From contig NC_059501.1 of the NCBI RefSeq assembly GCF_914767665.1, positions 23,660,501 through 23,724,500 of the forward strand: 64,000 bases of DNA, written 5' to 3'. The number at the start of each line of letters is the position of its first letter. Position 1 is the first letter of the stretch. The position numbers and the translations under genes are program-made. Below the pieces are notes generated by a model. The model did not search any database and was not told where the DNA came from. It was given only the letters and a program-made list of their open reading frames with translations. This document shows, piece after piece, positions 35,331-47,808 of the stretch. The stretch comes from Harmonia axyridis (Eukaryota; Arthropoda; Insecta; Coleoptera; Coccinellidae).

Positions 35331-36312
35331 GGTATCTTAACCATTGTATAATTTCCACTTGAATCGTTGTTAAATGCATAAATAGAATGGATTCGCATGA
35401 AATATCTTTTTTTTAAATACTACTTTTCATGTTGCTTTCATTCTTAATGTTAAACACTATAAATTGATTATTTCGCCAATTCTTTCCCAGTGAATCAAAC
35501 CGAACAAACCCTCATAACACAAGTTAGGTCCGAATGCCAAATCCTACACGTTGATTCGAATCACAACGGCATTCCTCTGGCAATATGCTGGTAGCATGGG
35601 CGTGAATTAGTAACACTGGGGGTATTCTGATGGCTAGTAGTGTGAAGATTGGATCAAGCTGTCACTCACTGATTTATCGTGATGGTCTGAAATGAATTAG
35701 AAATGATTTATTGTGACTCATTACACGTGACTGCTAGAAACTTGAAACGATTGAATTAGTGGTCCATTTTGAATGTTTGTTCAGGTTTCGGTTATAAGTA
35801 GGAATAAAATATGAAAGTAGAGAACGTATTTGCTCGGTTCGTAACCTGTAATCCTTCTCTGGTAGATAATTGTTATGGAACTACCCACACTTTCTGAAAT
35901 TTACTATTCAGTTAATTATGCGTTGAAATTATATGGCCAAGTGACTGTTATTGATGGCTCCACTATTCTGCATAAAGTTCATGTTTATAGCGGAAAAATG
36001 CTCTCTGTTCGGGATTTTTAGAATTTAATCGCTGAACTCAGTGTTCCGAGTTCTTCCTATAAATGTTTCGGGAAATGTTTTGGAATATTCTATTATTTCA
36101 ATGGACATCTAGACAGATACGATGTTTCAATAATTAAGGAGAAGAAAGTCGACTACTTCTGTAGTTTATGATCTTGCTCATTTATTCAATCCCAGTAAAC
36201 ATTGATGCATTTCGTTATATAGCTTAAAAATTTCACTTGCAACATGAAACCTTTTATTCATAGGGGTAGAGATGTTTCAGAAATACCTACGAGAATCTTA
36301 ATGTCTAACGAC
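35331..36312. other. unassigned sequence
   Basis: No gene recognised. Confidence 0.4.
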
Positions 36313-36420
36313 ATTGATGTTTCAGTGTAACATAACTCAAAAAACGTTTCAGTTACATTTCTCAAGAAACCTTTCAGTAACATACCTCAAGGTACGTTTC
36401 AGTAACATATCAGTAAAACA
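36313..36420. repeat. imperfect tandem repeat of about 26 bp
   Basis: Four diverged units of the type CGTTTCAGTAACATACCTCA, with a further GATGTTTCAGTAATATT at 36487. Confidence 0.75.
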
Positions 36421-36688
36421 TTAATATAGATTATATTTTTGACTTCAATTTAATCTCATTGCAATATTACTTTACAAACCCAAGGAGATGTTTCAGTAAT
36501 ATTTTCCACTAAAACAGAGACATTCTTGATTCTACTTCAATCATCGGGTGTTGCATAGTAGGTTAACAGTGAATATACATTACATTCATCCTTGGTGTCG
36601 AAAAGATGTACAGGAATAAAATCTTTTATCGAAATACCATAAAATGAAAATATAATATATAGAACAAAAATGTAAAATGGACTATAAA

Positions 36689-37368
36689 TATACAGGGTGG
36701 CCATTTGAAAACGAAACAGACGAGATTACAGACGAAATAAAGTTTTTCGATAGAAATGCTCGGACAGGTCGATTTCTGTTTCGAGGGGGACAACTTAAGA
36801 TGTAGGTTACGGACGCATAGCGCTTCAACCCTTGCTGCTACAACCCCCACCCCCAATTTTTGAATAGGGAAGATGGGGTGAGTGATACCTCAATTTAAAG
36901 GTATTTTTATACTGATTTCAGCACAGTAATTGTTTTTTCATTTTATGCATTAGTTCTCGAAATATTCATGAGTTAGTTAGTTAGGAAGGAAGCCACAGTC
37001 ATGGTTGTTTTGAAGCTCAAAATGTCGATTTTTCACAAAACACTACAAGTGCCATGAAAACACTACTTCATTTTCAAATACTTAGTTGAGAATATTTCGA
37101 GAACCAATGCATAAAATGAAAAAACAATTACTGTGCTAAAATCAGTATAAAAATACCTTTCAAATGAGGTATCACTCACCCCATCTTCCCTATTCAAAAT
37201 TTGGGGGTGAGGGTTGTAGTAGCAAGGGTTGAAGCACTATGCGTCCGTAACCTACATCTTAAGTTGTCCCCCTCGAAACAGAAATCGACCTGTCCAAGCA
37301 TTTCTATCGAAAAACTTTATTTCGTCTGTAATCTCGTCTGTTTCGTTTTCAAATGGCCACCCTGTATA
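36689..37368. mobile_element. 680-bp fold-back element, copy B
   Basis: Same ends, length and sequence as the element at 31011-31690, with about ten single-base differences by eye. Both copies are therefore recent relative to most other elements here and were mobilised in trans. Confidence 0.95.
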
Positions 37369-38330
37369 TTAGCAAGGTTTAATTTGATTTGGGGGTAGAA
37401 GAGAGTGAATGTAGGTATTAATAATACCAGGAAGTATCATTTTAGTCTTGTAACTTACACATGAATAAAACAGGAAGACTTAAGCGGTGAAACTAAATGG
37501 TTTGAAGCTGAGATTCAATATAATATAACAAATACTAAAGAAAATTTAGAAATACTCATGAATATACCTCAAAATTGAACAACCTTTTCTCTTTTCCCTT
37601 TAAGTCTAATAGAACTAAAACAAAAAACCAAGCAATAAACCTAACATATACTCAACTACGTTTTAAAGTTATCGACCACTCAATGGAGATGTATAACTCT
37701 ATGCTTTCTGCAATAAAAATGAAACTTCCAAGCAGCAGCATAACAGGCGATAGTTGAGTCGTATACTCCTCACCATATAACTTTTCCTAACGTTTTCCGA
37801 AGTTCGAGAAACAGGATCTTTTCCACATCGTCTCCAAGAATGCGAGGAATGGGAAGTTTGTGAAAGTTTTGAATGCATTGGAGTTTAATCTCCCTTTCTG
37901 TGTTCATAGGCTATTACAAAAATTGGAATCACTTAGAGCAACGTGTGGAAATTTCAAGAGCAAGAAATACTTATCCTAATCACCTGAAAAGAAATAAGTA
38001 CAAAACAAGTTGTAGGCTAGGGGGCAGTTTTCTCACTGACCAGAACAAATGAGAAAATAATTCACATAATTACAATCTTTGAGAACTAACTCTATCTAAT
38101 CAGATCTTTTCTATTATTGTCTGGATTTTCTTGAATATTTTTCCTTTATTCATCGACACCAGTACTTACTATCACTCACGCCTCATTTATTTTTTTTTAA
38201 CGTGAAAATGTTATTATTTTTTTTGGGTTCCTTTTCTGGCGCACTCCAATGATATAGATCCTCTTTTTGGTATTTGCATTATAAGTTTAGGGTACTCATG
38301 TGAGCAATTGATTCAATACCTACTTTATAC
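37369..38330. other. unassigned sequence
   Basis: No gene recognised. Confidence 0.4.
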
Positions 38331-38463
38331 TCCAATTAATTCATTGCATTAAGATGCAATGAATTAATTGGAATAATTTCAGCTGCTGTTCACCTAGACA
38401 AAATAATATCTTTATAGGTAAAGAAGTTATTTTGTCTAGGTGAACAGCAGCTGAAATTATTCC
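38331..38463. repeat. two overlapping perfect hairpins
   Basis: The first has 19-bp arms (start TCCAATTAATTCATTGCAT) and a 4-nt loop TAAG, at 38331-38372. The second begins within the last 3 bases of the first and has 37-bp perfect arms (start GGAATAATTTCAGCTGCTGT) around a 20-nt loop, ending at 38463. Probably a small fold-back element or the product of inverted template switching. Confidence 0.95.
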
Positions 38464-40381
38464 TATTTAGTTAATTCTCAGCATAGGACAAGTCATCATA
38501 TGATAATTCTGATGACTTCGGACATAATACTTTCAATAGCAGTAGTTTTTTTATCGTTGGTTTGGTTGTGCGATACTTATTAGCTCTGAAAAGAGCAATA
38601 GTGTCCCTTCGCTACCTATGACAGCAGGTTTTCCGGTGGTTAACTCTTCTGCCAATCTGATATTTTGTTTATTTACTTCCGATTTCTCTGTTAGAACGTT
38701 ATTCTGTGCACCATGTAGAATAATTGAAATCTAGGTACTTGAACTTTGAGTCATGTAGAACCGTGAAAGAAAAATATTCGACCTGAATTTCTACACTTTG
38801 GGATTACTATGATAATGCTCATTAACAGAAAATTTTAAGGGCATCCGGTCAATCATTACTAATTTTCCTTTTCGAGGCTCAAATATCGCGTGTATCACAG
38901 TAGTCGAGAACTTGATACACGCAAATAATAAACTAGTCGAGTAAGTTCAGTGACAAGTGACTATGAATAGCTTCAACTGCTATCCTACATATTTGTTGTA
39001 CGGAGCAGTGTTTTTCTTTAAATCCATATTGATGTGGATCCCGCATTTCAGTTTTGGTTAATAATTTTGTCAGTCTATTGAGAATAATTTTTTCTGTTAG
39101 TTTACTGATCGTTGATAATAAACTTATTGGCGGTAATTTTTAGGGGACGTTTTGTCTTTCCCCTGTTTGTTGTCGAGATCACTGAGGAATCGTCTGTTTG
39201 GAACTTGGTTATCTCTGCCAAGGTTGGGTTTATATCCCAATCTGTGTCGATTTAGCGAGTTATGCGCAGACCACGACGCTATCTATCTTTCGGACAAGCA
39301 ACGGGACACTACATAATATTCGAATATTTATCAACATTAATTCAGAGTGTTGGTTTTTATTGCTTTCAGAAAAAAATTGATTTCTCTATTTCCATCAATC
39401 ATACCAAAAATCACCCAAATCGATCAGCTTCGTCCAAATTGCTTGAACTGCTTAAAATTCCCCTCTCGAAAACGAGATGTGACTTTACATGCAGATCTTC
39501 ACCTGAGCATTGTACCTACCTCTGACCAGACACCCTGTATAAATGGCCATGTGGGTAGAGTTCCTTTTCTGGCGATGAGCAATATCGTTTAGTCTATCCC
39601 TTATGTTGTTTTAATCTTTTTGTCCCCGGTGTGGCCGTATATCATCCGTTGGAATCTAGTTAAGGCCTGTCATGAGACGAGCTAGGTGACAATGTTGGAA
39701 CTCTATTAAGCGACAGTTTGTTGAAGAATGCGGTCGTCTTTTAATAATTCATTCGAAAGCAAGCGAGAGAATTTTCTTTCTGATGGGGGAAGAACTGTAT
39801 GCGAAGAATATTCGGGAAACTCGGCAGAAAGAAAAATGACAATTTTTCAGTCATTTCCTTGGATATTATTCGACCAAAGTACTCGTGGAATGTCCAACTG
39901 TGGTTCATAACAGTGGTTCGATTATTAATGGTGTCCAGGATCAGGAAGAAGTTCATTATTTCCTCATGGAGGGAGAATATTTTATTATTTGAAATCATGA
40001 AGATTGCCATCATTTCAAGATTCAAGATTTTTGTTGAATTCACCTATTCTTCTCCGAAAATATGAAACTATCTGCATGAAATTTACTATTTAGTATCTAA
40101 AAATTTGAAATGAACATAATTTAATTAAATCAATTCTATTCAATTTTATTCATTCAATAAGGGAGCAGCAATATACAGTTCAAGCAAGAATGCTTGTATA
40201 TCTACTGCCATATCCTGCCTTAATAACAAATGGATTATGAAGTCTCTTAAATTCAATTCAATTGCTCACTTTTGCGAAAACAGAATAAAAAATTGAATAC
40301 TTCGAAGCAAAAAATCAAACAAGAAGAAAACCCCATATTGAGAAAACTTTATTTAGATCATCGAAATAATCTACTAAGTAT
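38464..40381. other. unassigned; single transposon end at about 39530
   Basis: No gene recognised. GACACCCTGTATAAATGG near 39528-39545 is a lone transposon end of the ACAGGGTGTC type without a visible partner. Confidence 0.35.
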
Positions 40382-41334
40382 GTACCGGGTTTTTCACTAT
40401 AATTTGACCCCCCCTTTAACTTTGTTAATAAAAGAGGAACGAAAAAATGTTTTCGCCAAAAGTTTCACGAAATCGACTTGTGTTTTTTGAAATGATTTCA
40501 CAAAACGAAATATATACATAGTGGGCAACATATTGATAGTAACTTCATTTTTTCAAAAGGAACACCCTATATATTTGTCTATATTTGACTTGCTCTTTTT
40601 CCCGTGATTTCGAATATATAACATGTTTGGCCTATCTCTTTTATTTTGAGTACCACAGAGTTTCAAATTTTAAGAACCACCTGGCAAGCTAAGTAATCAT
40701 GTTTTCAAGTGGAAAGCTGCGATAACTCGAAATTCCCTTCTTTGAGTTATCTCGTTGACAACGATATGACCTACGTTTTTTACTATAAACTGGAATTGGA
40801 TCATTTGGATGCAACTCCATATATTCTCTCCTTGTAGCTTCCTCATTTTTATTGTTCTCCACATAAAGCGAAAATATTTCAAATTTTTCCGCTTCTATGA
40901 AGAGCATATTCGATGAATAGTTTTATTCAATGACTAACGTATGTTATATATCGTTGCCAACGAGATAACTCAAAAAAGGGTATTTTGAGTTATCGCAGCC
41001 TTCCAATTGGAAACAGATTACTTAGCTTGCCAGGTGGTATTTAAAATTTGAAACTCTGTGGTACTCAAAATGAAAGAGACAAGCCAAACATATGTTATAT
41101 ATTCGAAATCACGGGAAAAAGAGCTAGTCAAATATAGAAAAATATACAGGGTGTTCCATTTGAAAAAATGAAGTTGCAATCAATATGTTGCCCACCCTGC
41201 ATATATTTCGGTTTGTGAAATAATTTTAAAAAACACTAGTCGATTTCGTGAAACTTTTGTAGAAAACATTTTTCTGTACCTCTTCTAGTAACAAAGTTAT
41301 AGGGGGGGTCAAATTATGGTGAAAACCCCGGTAC
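40382..41334. mobile_element. 953-bp fold-back element carrying transposase HTH
   Basis: Ends GTACCGGGTTTTTCAC and GTGAAAACCCCGGTAC are inverted, and arms of about 370 bp pair with some divergence. Inside each arm is a second end-like motif (GGAACACCCTATATATTTG / ATATACAGGGTGTTCC), suggesting an older fold-back enclosed by newer sequence. The loop (about 40770-40930) encodes the N-terminus of a transposase on the minus strand. Confidence 0.85.
40689..40907 (-). pseudogene. transposase N-terminal HTH (DUF4817-like) fragment
   Basis: A 72-codon open frame reads EKFEIFSLYVENNKNEEATR followed by REYMELHPNDPIP. The pattern EKxxIxxxYxExxxNxxxAxRxYxExxP is the helix-turn-helix start of the insect transposase family that ends in the GGHxEHLL tail seen at 1.6 kb. 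The remaining codons run into the fold-back arm, so only the N-terminus survives. Confidence 0.55.
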
Positions 41335-41559
41335 GCTTTGAGTCGTCTTATATGTATTTTACTCGTCAAGTTGAATCCAATCTTTATATCAACCGGAAGT
41401 AGATTATACAATTTCGGGCCATAATATGACTATGTTGTAAACTTGTTTCAAAGAAAAACGGAACTATCAAATGTTCATTTCTGACTTGTCTCGTTGAATA
41501 AAAATGCTGTATCTTCGTTTTGTTTTTTTTCAGTTGATTTATTATTATTTAATACATTT

Positions 41560-42680
41560 AAACTTGCCCCATGTTGAGTTGTCGACTCTCCACAAACAGT
41601 TTGTTGGAATCATACATGTTTCCTACTTTAAAAATAATTTTTAATATTGTTTTCTGAACTATTTCAACTTTTTTTGAACGAGTTACATATAAACCTCTTC
41701 ACATTACAATCCATACATCAGAATCGACAACAACGAAACACAATCTTCGAGCGAGAGCATCTCTTAAATTATAAAAAACATATAGAAGAGACTTCATCCT
41801 CTCAACAATTGCCCCCGAATGCTTATCCCACCTTAGATGTTGATCAACATTAACCCCAAGATATTTTACTGATTCTGCCCCCTCTACTGTTGGACATGTA
41901 CAATTTGGTTGTATACATGCACTTCTGCGTATTGCTAATCTCTGAAATCTCGGCTGTCCACTATCTGTGGGAGAGAAACTTATAAACTATGTATTTTTGG
42001 GTTCTGAGTTAACAAACTGGATGACAGGAAGTTATTCAATATTTTCATTCCTCCCTCAGCCAACTGATAGGCCCCATCCCATGTTTTCTCTGTAGAGATT
42101 ACTACGGAATCATCCTCATAAGCTATTATATCCAGTCACGTAGATCTTATCAGCCAATCAACAAACACAAGAAATAACACTGGACCCAGTACAGTTCCCT
42201 GTGGTATACCAGTATTCTTCTTTAACGGCTGACTCAAGACATCACCCAGACTGACACGCTGACCACAAGCACTCGAATAGTTCCGAAACAACTCAAGTAC
42301 CACTCTCTCCTAACACCCATCACCTCCAACCTGTATATAAAAATACTATGATCTATCGTGTCCAAAGCTTAAATCCAAAAACATAGCCAATACTTTGTTA
42401 TCTTCGTTCAAAGATTGAGCAATTTTTTGCGTGAGCTCCTGAATAGCATCCGATGTTGACATGCCATCGCTGAAACGAAATTGTCCATCACTCAACAAAT
42501 TATATTCACCGAAGATTAAAGAGAGTCTCATCTTTAAACACTTCCCAAAAATTTTCTAGAAACTATTGGTCAATGATATAGGTCGATAGTTCGTCATCTC
42601 ACATTTATTCCCAGACTTCAATACAGGGATTATGGAAATATCAACTGAAATTTCAACCCTGATAATTTCGAAGTCGAATA
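41560..42680 (-). pseudogene. decayed LINE reverse transcriptase
   Basis: Minus-strand blocks in correct order: IIPVLKSGNKCEMTNYRPIS, GMSTSDAIQELTQKIAQSLN, VLAMFLDLS, GIPQGTVLGPVLFLVFVDWL, a changed active site YEDD (from YADD) followed by SVVIS, then VKYLGVNVDQHLRWDKHSGA and SLLYVFYNLRDALARRLCF. Only the GMST-to-FLDLS part is in one open frame (42531-42346); indels break the rest. The order fits CR1/Jockey-type reverse transcriptases. Endonuclease and 3' tail not seen. Confidence 0.8.
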
Positions 42681-43438
42681 TCGTTACTTGAAATTGAACG
42701 AATACTGCCGCAAAACATTTCAGTTGCCAGTATCAGAAATCACCCTGAATATCTGAAACCATGAGGTAGAACAAAATCAAAGTAGTCAAATATGTTTTAA
42801 ATGCTTGCAAATGTAACACCGGCTCAAGAAGGTATAAACTATGTAGGTACTGTGGTCTTTTTCTTCTGTAGCTCTACTGTGTTGTCTCATCATAATGGCC
42901 TCCTATTCAGGTGACTACTCTTTACTTACTCCCATCCATATCTTTCCTGTACCAATTATGAAATCACTCATTTCCAATTAAAAGTAACGTCTCATTACTG
43001 TTCATCTCATAAATCACAAAACTCATTTCTACTACTTCCTTTCTTGTCTCCGTCTTAATTACCATTGGATGTTTCGAGTGCAAGTTCGTGCATGATGCAC
43101 ATTGGGTAAATTCCTCTTCTGGTACTCGTACTAAAGGATAACATTGTTACGTCGGCTCTTCAATAACTCATGTTTGATTTATTGTCAGGTAATTACGTCT
43201 CCTTTTCTTCGTTCGTTCGGCAGTCACCTTTGATGTCATCGCGAATTTTCTGTTTTGACCATTTGACCTCCGTCGGACACACATGGTGGTGGGCAAATGA
43301 TATATGGTGAACTGGCATATTCCAGAAAAATGATTCGCGAGGATTGGTTTAATGGTTTGATCTGTATGCAAATGTAATGATGTTATTATAAAAAATAATA
43401 GAAGTGAACCGTTTATGTATCAGGCGTCCCAAACTCGT
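42681..43438. other. unassigned sequence
   Basis: No gene recognised. Confidence 0.4.
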
Positions 43439-44727
43439 TATACAGGGTGGCCACTTTTTCAATGGGATTCTATTGGTAACTTTTAAACCATAAGAGTTAG
43501 AAGGTCGGTCAAATGGAGAAAAAGTTGCATGCATAGAAGCATTATCAAGCAGTTCAAACAAATCGAGATTATCAGGGCCGGTTATTGAGATATCGTAAGA
43601 AAAGTAAATTCTGTCATTTTGATTTTTCTTTTTTTCCCACTTCATTTCAAATATTATCAAGAACTGTTAAAGGAATTTTTAATTCGACAGTAAATTGTTC
43701 TCAATTTGATTTCGTATCCAACGTTTCGTGCTCTCTGGGCCACCCTCAACCTCATTTTTTTCAATACGGACCTGTATATTTTATGACACTTTTCGGAATA
43801 ACTGTTGACGCTGAATTCAACGATATATCATACAATGTCATTCAAAGTTGATTTTCAGTTCGATTCTGCAATTTGTTTCAACGGAACAAATGACAAATCC
43901 AACAATAGTGATTCCTCGCGAGAAGATTGAGAATGTTTTGGAAGGTATTCAAGAAGACGAAACAAGCAAATGTATAAGAAGTATGGGTTCCTGAACCGTT
44001 AAGTGCATTTTACAAAATGATTGACAATTCGAACACTTCATTCATTTTCATTTACTTTCAGATAATCATTCGATTTTTCTTTCATTAAATGATAATTCGT
44101 TTAATTATTATGAATTGAAATATGTAAATAATTATTACTTATTTCTTGATTTGATTCTGATATGTTCCATTTAGTTCAAGATGAGTAAGTTGATTTTCTT
44201 ATCGGAATGTATTGCATGTTGTTATTCAAACTAAAGGTACCTAAATGTAATACAGATCCGACCCAAAGAAATTTGGATAAGGGTCAAAATCACCTGAATG
44301 TCAAGTTTGAATGACATTGTATATTATATCGTTGAATTTAGCGTTAAAAGTTATTTTGAAAAGTGTCATAAAATATGCAGGTCTGTATTGAGAAAAATGA
44401 GGTTGACGGTGGTCTAGAGAGTACGAAACGTTGGATACTAAATCTGATTACGTAAAATTGAGGATATTTTACTGTCGAATAAAAAATTAAAAAAAATCAC
44501 ATTATTTGATAATATTTTAAATAAAGATGGAAAAAAAGAAGAATCAAAATGACAGAATTTACTTTTCTTATGATATCTCAATAACCGGCCCTGATAATCT
44601 CGATTTGTTTGAACTGCTTGACAATGCTTCTATGAATGCAATTTTTTCTCCATTTGACCGACCTTCTAACTCTTATGGTTTAAAAGTTACCAATACAATC
44701 CTATTGAAAAAGTGGCCACCCTGTATA
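43439..44727. mobile_element. 1.29-kb fold-back element
   Basis: Ends TATACAGGGTGGCCACTTTT and AAAAGTGGCCACCCTGTATA are exact inverses. The arms of roughly 415 bp (to about 43855 and from about 44310) are diverged; an 88-codon and an 84-codon frame are arm shadows. The loop of about 450 bp is AT-rich with no recognised coding. It shares its first 14 bases with the 680-bp elements but not the rest. Confidence 0.9.
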
Positions 44728-45080
44728 GTGAGGGGATCTCAGAATCCCTTTGAACAATATTTGGGAGGATCTATTTGGTGAAAACCGAAACCTGCTTTTT
44801 TCGCATTCCCCGTTTGATTTTGGGTGAAAAATGTATATTTGAATCCGGAAAAACCAACCGTTTTCAAGATAATTGCGCTTTTATGGATACAAACGTACTA
44901 GTAATGAAAAATTTGTTCAGCAGATATTAATTCTACAATCCCAATTACTGGTTCAAATAACAACTAGATATTCAACCAAATGCCACTTTCACTTTTCCTT
45001 CGACTTTTTTCCTTCCTTTTCCTTCTACTTTTGCTTTTCGATTCCCATGAAAATTTTTTACTACTTGAAGAAATGAATAT

Positions 45081-46525
45081 AGGGGAGAGTGGGGCAAGTG
45101 AGCCATACGGGGCAAGTGCATCTTTCGCAGTATCTTCCTTGACCGGCAAAATATCCGGCAAAAATGAATACAGTTCATGAGTGAATCAATCATCTCGTGG
45201 TGTCAATGAAAAACTTTATGAAAAATAGTGAAACTTAAGTAGATATGGAGATTTATCGTGATACAACTTTTGTCTTGTTATATTTCAGGTGAATTAAACA
45301 AAGATTCATCATAATTTATAGGGAAATTCTAAATATTTCAAAGAATACATCATAAAACATCACTCATGTTATTAGGCTTGATATTTAGAACGTCTCCAAC
45401 CATAAGCGTACTTTGCAAAACATTTATTTCCCTTCTTAGTGTAATTGTGGCAAATTAATCCTATAAAGACCAACTCAGAGAAAAAGCAAAACCAGCGAGA
45501 ACCAAAGCAGTCATAAGGACTTTGAAAATGCTGGACCAATTTCTTCGAATAAAAAAGAGGAAAAGAGAAGTTTTTTTTCCCAAGTCAGCAATTCTCACCT
45601 AAGAAATATTATTTTGTTCATTTTGTGTATTACCTTATTTAATATAATAATGGACGATATAATAGAAGATTTGAAGAATACAAGCTCACAACCGGTGAAA
45701 TAAAGATAATCTACTACGCCGACGATGCAGTAATTGTGGCTGATAACGAAGACGTTCTACAGTGGCTCTTGTTTCAATTCTACACAAAGGCAAAAAATTG
45801 AACATGGAAATATCTACTACAAATACTAAGTCACTCTTTGTTTCAAAGGAACCAATTAGATGTAAACTTGTAGTTCAGGACCGACCAATAGAACAGGTTA
45901 CGAGGGTTGCATATTTAGGCGTGCAGATCTCGTCTAATCAGGACAGAACTGGGGAAATTAAAGACCAAGCAAATAAGGCGGCAAGAATATCGGGTGCTCT
46001 TAGAGACATTGTGTGGAACAACAAATACATGCGCAATCAAACCAAGATCAGAATATATAAAACTATTGTGAGACCAATTATGACATAAGGTATCAAAACG
46101 AGAGCCGATACTAAAGTAATGAAGAACGCACTGCGAACTGCCGAGATGAAAGTGCTCAGAAACGTCCTAGGCCTCACATTACGAGACAAAAGAAGAAATG
46201 AAGATATTCGCAGCGAATGTGAAGTTCCGGATGTAGTCCGATGGGGTCGCAATAGGCGAAGATTATGGAATGCACACGTGGAAAGAATGGGCGATGGAAG
46301 AATTGCGAAGATTGTGAGACACAACACCGGGAACACGCAGACCGTTGGGGAGACCACCAAATAATTGGAATATACAAGCCACAGGCTTAAAATATGAAGA
46401 AGAAGAATGAGGATCTAAAGTTGTGTCTCAATCAACAGACATTGTTTTTTTCGCAATTTTGAGGAAGTTATACCTCGTAAAACATTAGCTATCTCAGTTG
46501 CCCCGTCCTCCCTTACCAAGTGTTA
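45081..46525. mobile_element. possible element with AGGGGAGAGTGGGGCAAGTG ends
   Basis: AGGGGAGAGTGGGGCAAGTG at the left (about 45080) resembles the inverse of the right side, AGGGAGGACGGGGCAACTGA (reverse complement, about 46496-46520), in roughly 16 of 20 positions. A LINE fragment lies between. If real, this is an element of about 1.45 kb interrupted by that LINE. The terminal repeat is weak and needs a family alignment. Confidence 0.35.
45655..46385 (+). pseudogene. 5'-truncated RTE-like LINE fragment
   Basis: It begins just upstream of the reverse-transcriptase active site IIYYADDAVIVADNEDVLQ (45712-45768). A frame change follows, then the thumb: VTRVAYLGVQISSNQDRTGE, AARISGALRD and RIYKTIVRPIM (to 46088, TAA). 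After another shift, LRTAEMKVLRNVLGLTLRDK, EDIRSECEVPDVVRWG and RRRLWNAHVERMGDGRIAKI (46119-46364). The C-terminal GRPxRW motif has been lost to a frame change. It is the same LINE family as the split copy at 17.7-19.5 kb and is related to the fragment at 0.2-0.8 kb. Confidence 0.8.
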
Positions 46526-47626
46526 GATTCAGCCTCCTTCATTGATGTGGTGAATTGTGGATCTTCAACTATTACTCTATTTGAACACCATCTAATATAT
46601 TTTTAATCTGAGCGCTAATACCAGAAAATTCACCTTCCAACTTCCCAAAACAATTTCCTATTTGATTTAAAACTTTCACTGATTACTTCATCCGCCCCAA
46701 CTTGATATGCAAAGGCGGAAGTAATTTTTTCTTAGACAAATGCTTTGTTGATTCCATTTTGTTTTCCTTGAATCATGTCAACTCTTGAAAGCCAATTTCT
46801 CTCAAACCAGCGTTCACTTTCAGCTCTCCTGTGCCAAAGGAATGAAAAAACAATTGTATATTCACTTTGAGGTCCAAGTAGAAAGTTGACCGTTTTCAGA
46901 TCAACATAAGTTGCTCATTGATATCCTTCGTATTGTTTCATATTCCTTCCTCATGATAGTAGAAGGATCAATAGAAATTGTACCATGTCTGTTGAAGTTA
47001 TGGGAAGAACAGATTTTGAAATATGTTTTGAACTGTCAATAAAAGGGCGCCAATCGTCTGGAGTGTATTCCATGGAACTCATCTTTGCTTTGAGTCCAAT
47101 TTAATATTGCATAATACTAGGATTTAATCTTGATTGAAGAATAATTCCAGGTATCTATTTGGCTGATTAGATTCTAATTTCGGGTAGGAAATTTCTATTT
47201 AGGATTCAATTATTCATTTTTGACTAACTATGCAGAGCATCAATCAACCTTTACCTCAAAAACTAGAACTTATGGAAAAAATCTGATAGTGTATATGTAA
47301 TATGTATACCTCAATAGATTCAGTTTTACCCAAAAAATCACAAAGCTTCCTCCGAATTCAGTAGACTCGGATGAAAAATTATTCGACAAACGTATAGTGT
47401 AAAACTCACGACAAATAATGCATACATGATAGTTGCTATGGTAACGCCAGTCTACTAATTATTCAACGTTGAACCGAAAAGCGGGAAAACAGTTTTCATT
47501 TTTTCCAAGTGAAATTTTCATGTGAATCATGACAGCACTCTCGAATATAGTGCACTTTTGAAGAACCGAATGTTCATGTCATATTTTTGATTTAATGGAT
47601 TCGGTCCTTACTTGGCGGAAATTCAT
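46526..47626. other. unassigned sequence
   Basis: No gene recognised. Confidence 0.4.
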
Positions 47627-47808
47627 TATAAATAAAATAAAACGAAGTAATTTCCACTATGTTATTTAATTGTTAGCAACAATTGTTTCGCCACACTGTG
47701 GCTTCATCAGTTCAGAAATGTAGCCTGATGAAGCCACAGTGTGGCGAAACAATTGTTGCTAACAATTAAATAACATAGTGGAAATTACTTCGTTTTATTT
47801 TATTTATA
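47627..47808. repeat. 84-bp perfect inverted repeat, 14-nt spacer
   Basis: 47627-47710 and 47725-47808 are exact reverse complements around TTCAGAAATGTAGC. Each arm, read outwards, starts CTGATGAAGCCACAGTGTGG and CGAAACAATTG and ends in an AAATAAAAT-type tract. The outward sequence resembles retroelement terminal sequence and carries a CTGATGA-(GCCAC/GTGGC stem)-GAAA hammerhead-like core. Perfection of the arms implies a recent origin. Confidence 0.95.
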
